From Oligoflexia bacterium (lineage in GTDB: Bacteria > Bdellovibrionota > Bacteriovoracia > Bacteriovoracales > Bacteriovoracaceae): a stretch of DNA of 64,000 nt. The notes under the pieces are model-generated. The model did no database searches, was not told the DNA's origin, and saw only the letters and a program-made list of their open reading frames with translations. The stretch's first letter is position 1. Each line of letters begins with the position of its first letter. Location: NCBI GenBank assembly GCA_015231955.1, contig JADGAN010000019.1:16594-80593 (forward strand), written 5' to 3'. Both the position numbers and the translations under genes were made by a program. Positions 63,542 to 64,000 of this stretch are shown here, piece after piece.

Positions 63542-64000
63542 AATTGCGGTTAAGATCAATTTTAGTGGTGACTTTCTTGTTGTTAATTAGTGTAGGTAAA
63601 AGTTATGCCGATAATAGTCGTTGGCAGTTTAATCTTAAGGCAAAACCTTTTGTTGGGGAGTTGCAACTAAAGAGTAGCACATCAAATGGAGGCGGCATTC
63701 GCATCGAGGTCGATGGTAGCGAGAGCATTCCAGGTCGAAAGGTGGAGCGAACTTTTTATGGGGCATCGATGTCTCCAACCGATCAGTTGCCATCAAAGCT
63801 CTTGATGCAAGAGATGCCACTGGCCTTTTTAAGAATTGGTAGCTCTGAGTTGTCTCGTTACGATTTTAAATCCACTTTAGTGCTACGACGATTTTTTTCT
63901 CCCATCGATGCTGAGTTGGCGAGGAGCAAATACTACGCCTCTATGGATATGGTAAGCATGGTGAAAATTATTCGCTCCTTAAATGCTACTCCTATGCTGC
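63538..64000 (+). CDS. Second secreted GH44-like hydrolase, 5' part
   Basis: The gene starts at 63538, overlapping the preceding stop, and runs off the right edge; 154 residues are visible. A signal peptide (ILVVTFLLLISVGKSYA) is followed by RWQFNLKAKPFVGELQLK, RTFYGASMSPTDQLP and LAFLRIGSSELSRYDFKSTLVLRRF. These match the first 110 residues of the hydrolase at 51217-52950 (RWSFQDNGAHKF, LFYGADFAVNEV, IGFIRIGGSAYDRYDYENSLILEYPF). It is therefore a paralog, probably with the catalytic barrel beyond the window. Translational coupling to the acyltransferase puts both in one operon. Confidence 0.75.
   Translation, partial: MKLRLRSILVVTFLLLISVGKSYADNSRWQFNLKAKPFVGELQLKSSTSNGGGIRIEVDGSESIPGRKVERTFYGASMSPTDQLPSKLLMQEMPLAFLRIGSSELSRYDFKSTLVLRRFFSPIDAELARSKYYASMDMVSMVKIIRSLNATPML

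Overview
The window looks like a chromosomal segment of a Gram-negative, moderately AT-rich bacterium. It encodes an outer-membrane polysaccharide exporter domain, a flippase, a chain-length regulator, a periplasmic alpha-2-macroglobulin paired with PBP1C, YceI- and MMPL-type envelope proteins, and many proteins with cleavable signal peptides. I cannot place it taxonomically with confidence; a deep-branching proteobacterial or Bdellovibrionota-like lineage is a guess. Strong AGGAGG-type ribosome binding sites precede most genes, and short in-frame tandem repeats recur inside coding regions.

Layout. 1-6.7 kb: the end of a SPASM radical SAM gene, an amino-acid permease, and a divergent four-gene operon (ornithine/lysine racemase-like enzyme, GNAT, damaged EamA permease, kdd) that points to lysine or ornithine catabolism. 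6.7-16.9 kb: a mobile-element zone. It holds a decayed DDE transposase split by an intact IS66-type element with perfect 8-bp target duplications, an ISKra4-type element with terminal inverted repeats, orphan secreted proteins, several diverged intergenic repeats and a GrpE-like remnant. 17-24.9 kb: a secreted zinc-peptidase-like protein, a MetH-activation-like protein, a COG2403 GTPase, glutamine synthetase, a His-tailed EamA permease and a periplasmic solute-binding protein. 25-36.5 kb: alpha-2-macroglobulin plus PBP1C, a HAD phosphatase, glutaminyl cyclase, a DUF2804 protein and an orphan secreted protein.

36.6-44 kb is the most distinctive metabolic locus. A B12-binding radical SAM enzyme, a type III polyketide synthase and a UbiE-like methyltransferase form one operon. 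It converges on a U32-family (UbiU/UbiV/YegQ-like) gene, which is divergent from a YceI-MMPL pair. I infer synthesis and export of a phenolic or quinone-like lipid, with the U32 protein as a possible O2-independent ring hydroxylase.

44-64 kb is an exopolysaccharide region: a polysaccharide deacetylase, a DegT-like aminotransferase, a secreted SPWN-type protein, and an operon of a GT4 glycosyltransferase, a GH44-like secreted hydrolase and three related secreted proteins. Next come a single reading frame joining a Wzx flippase to a Wza/SLBB export domain, then Wzz, GT2, Wzy, a phosphoglycosyl transferase, a second GT2 and a FemAB/BioF2-like acyltransferase. The region ends with the start of a second GH44-like hydrolase that runs off the window. 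Together these cover initiation, assembly, flipping, polymerisation, export and trimming of one polysaccharide.
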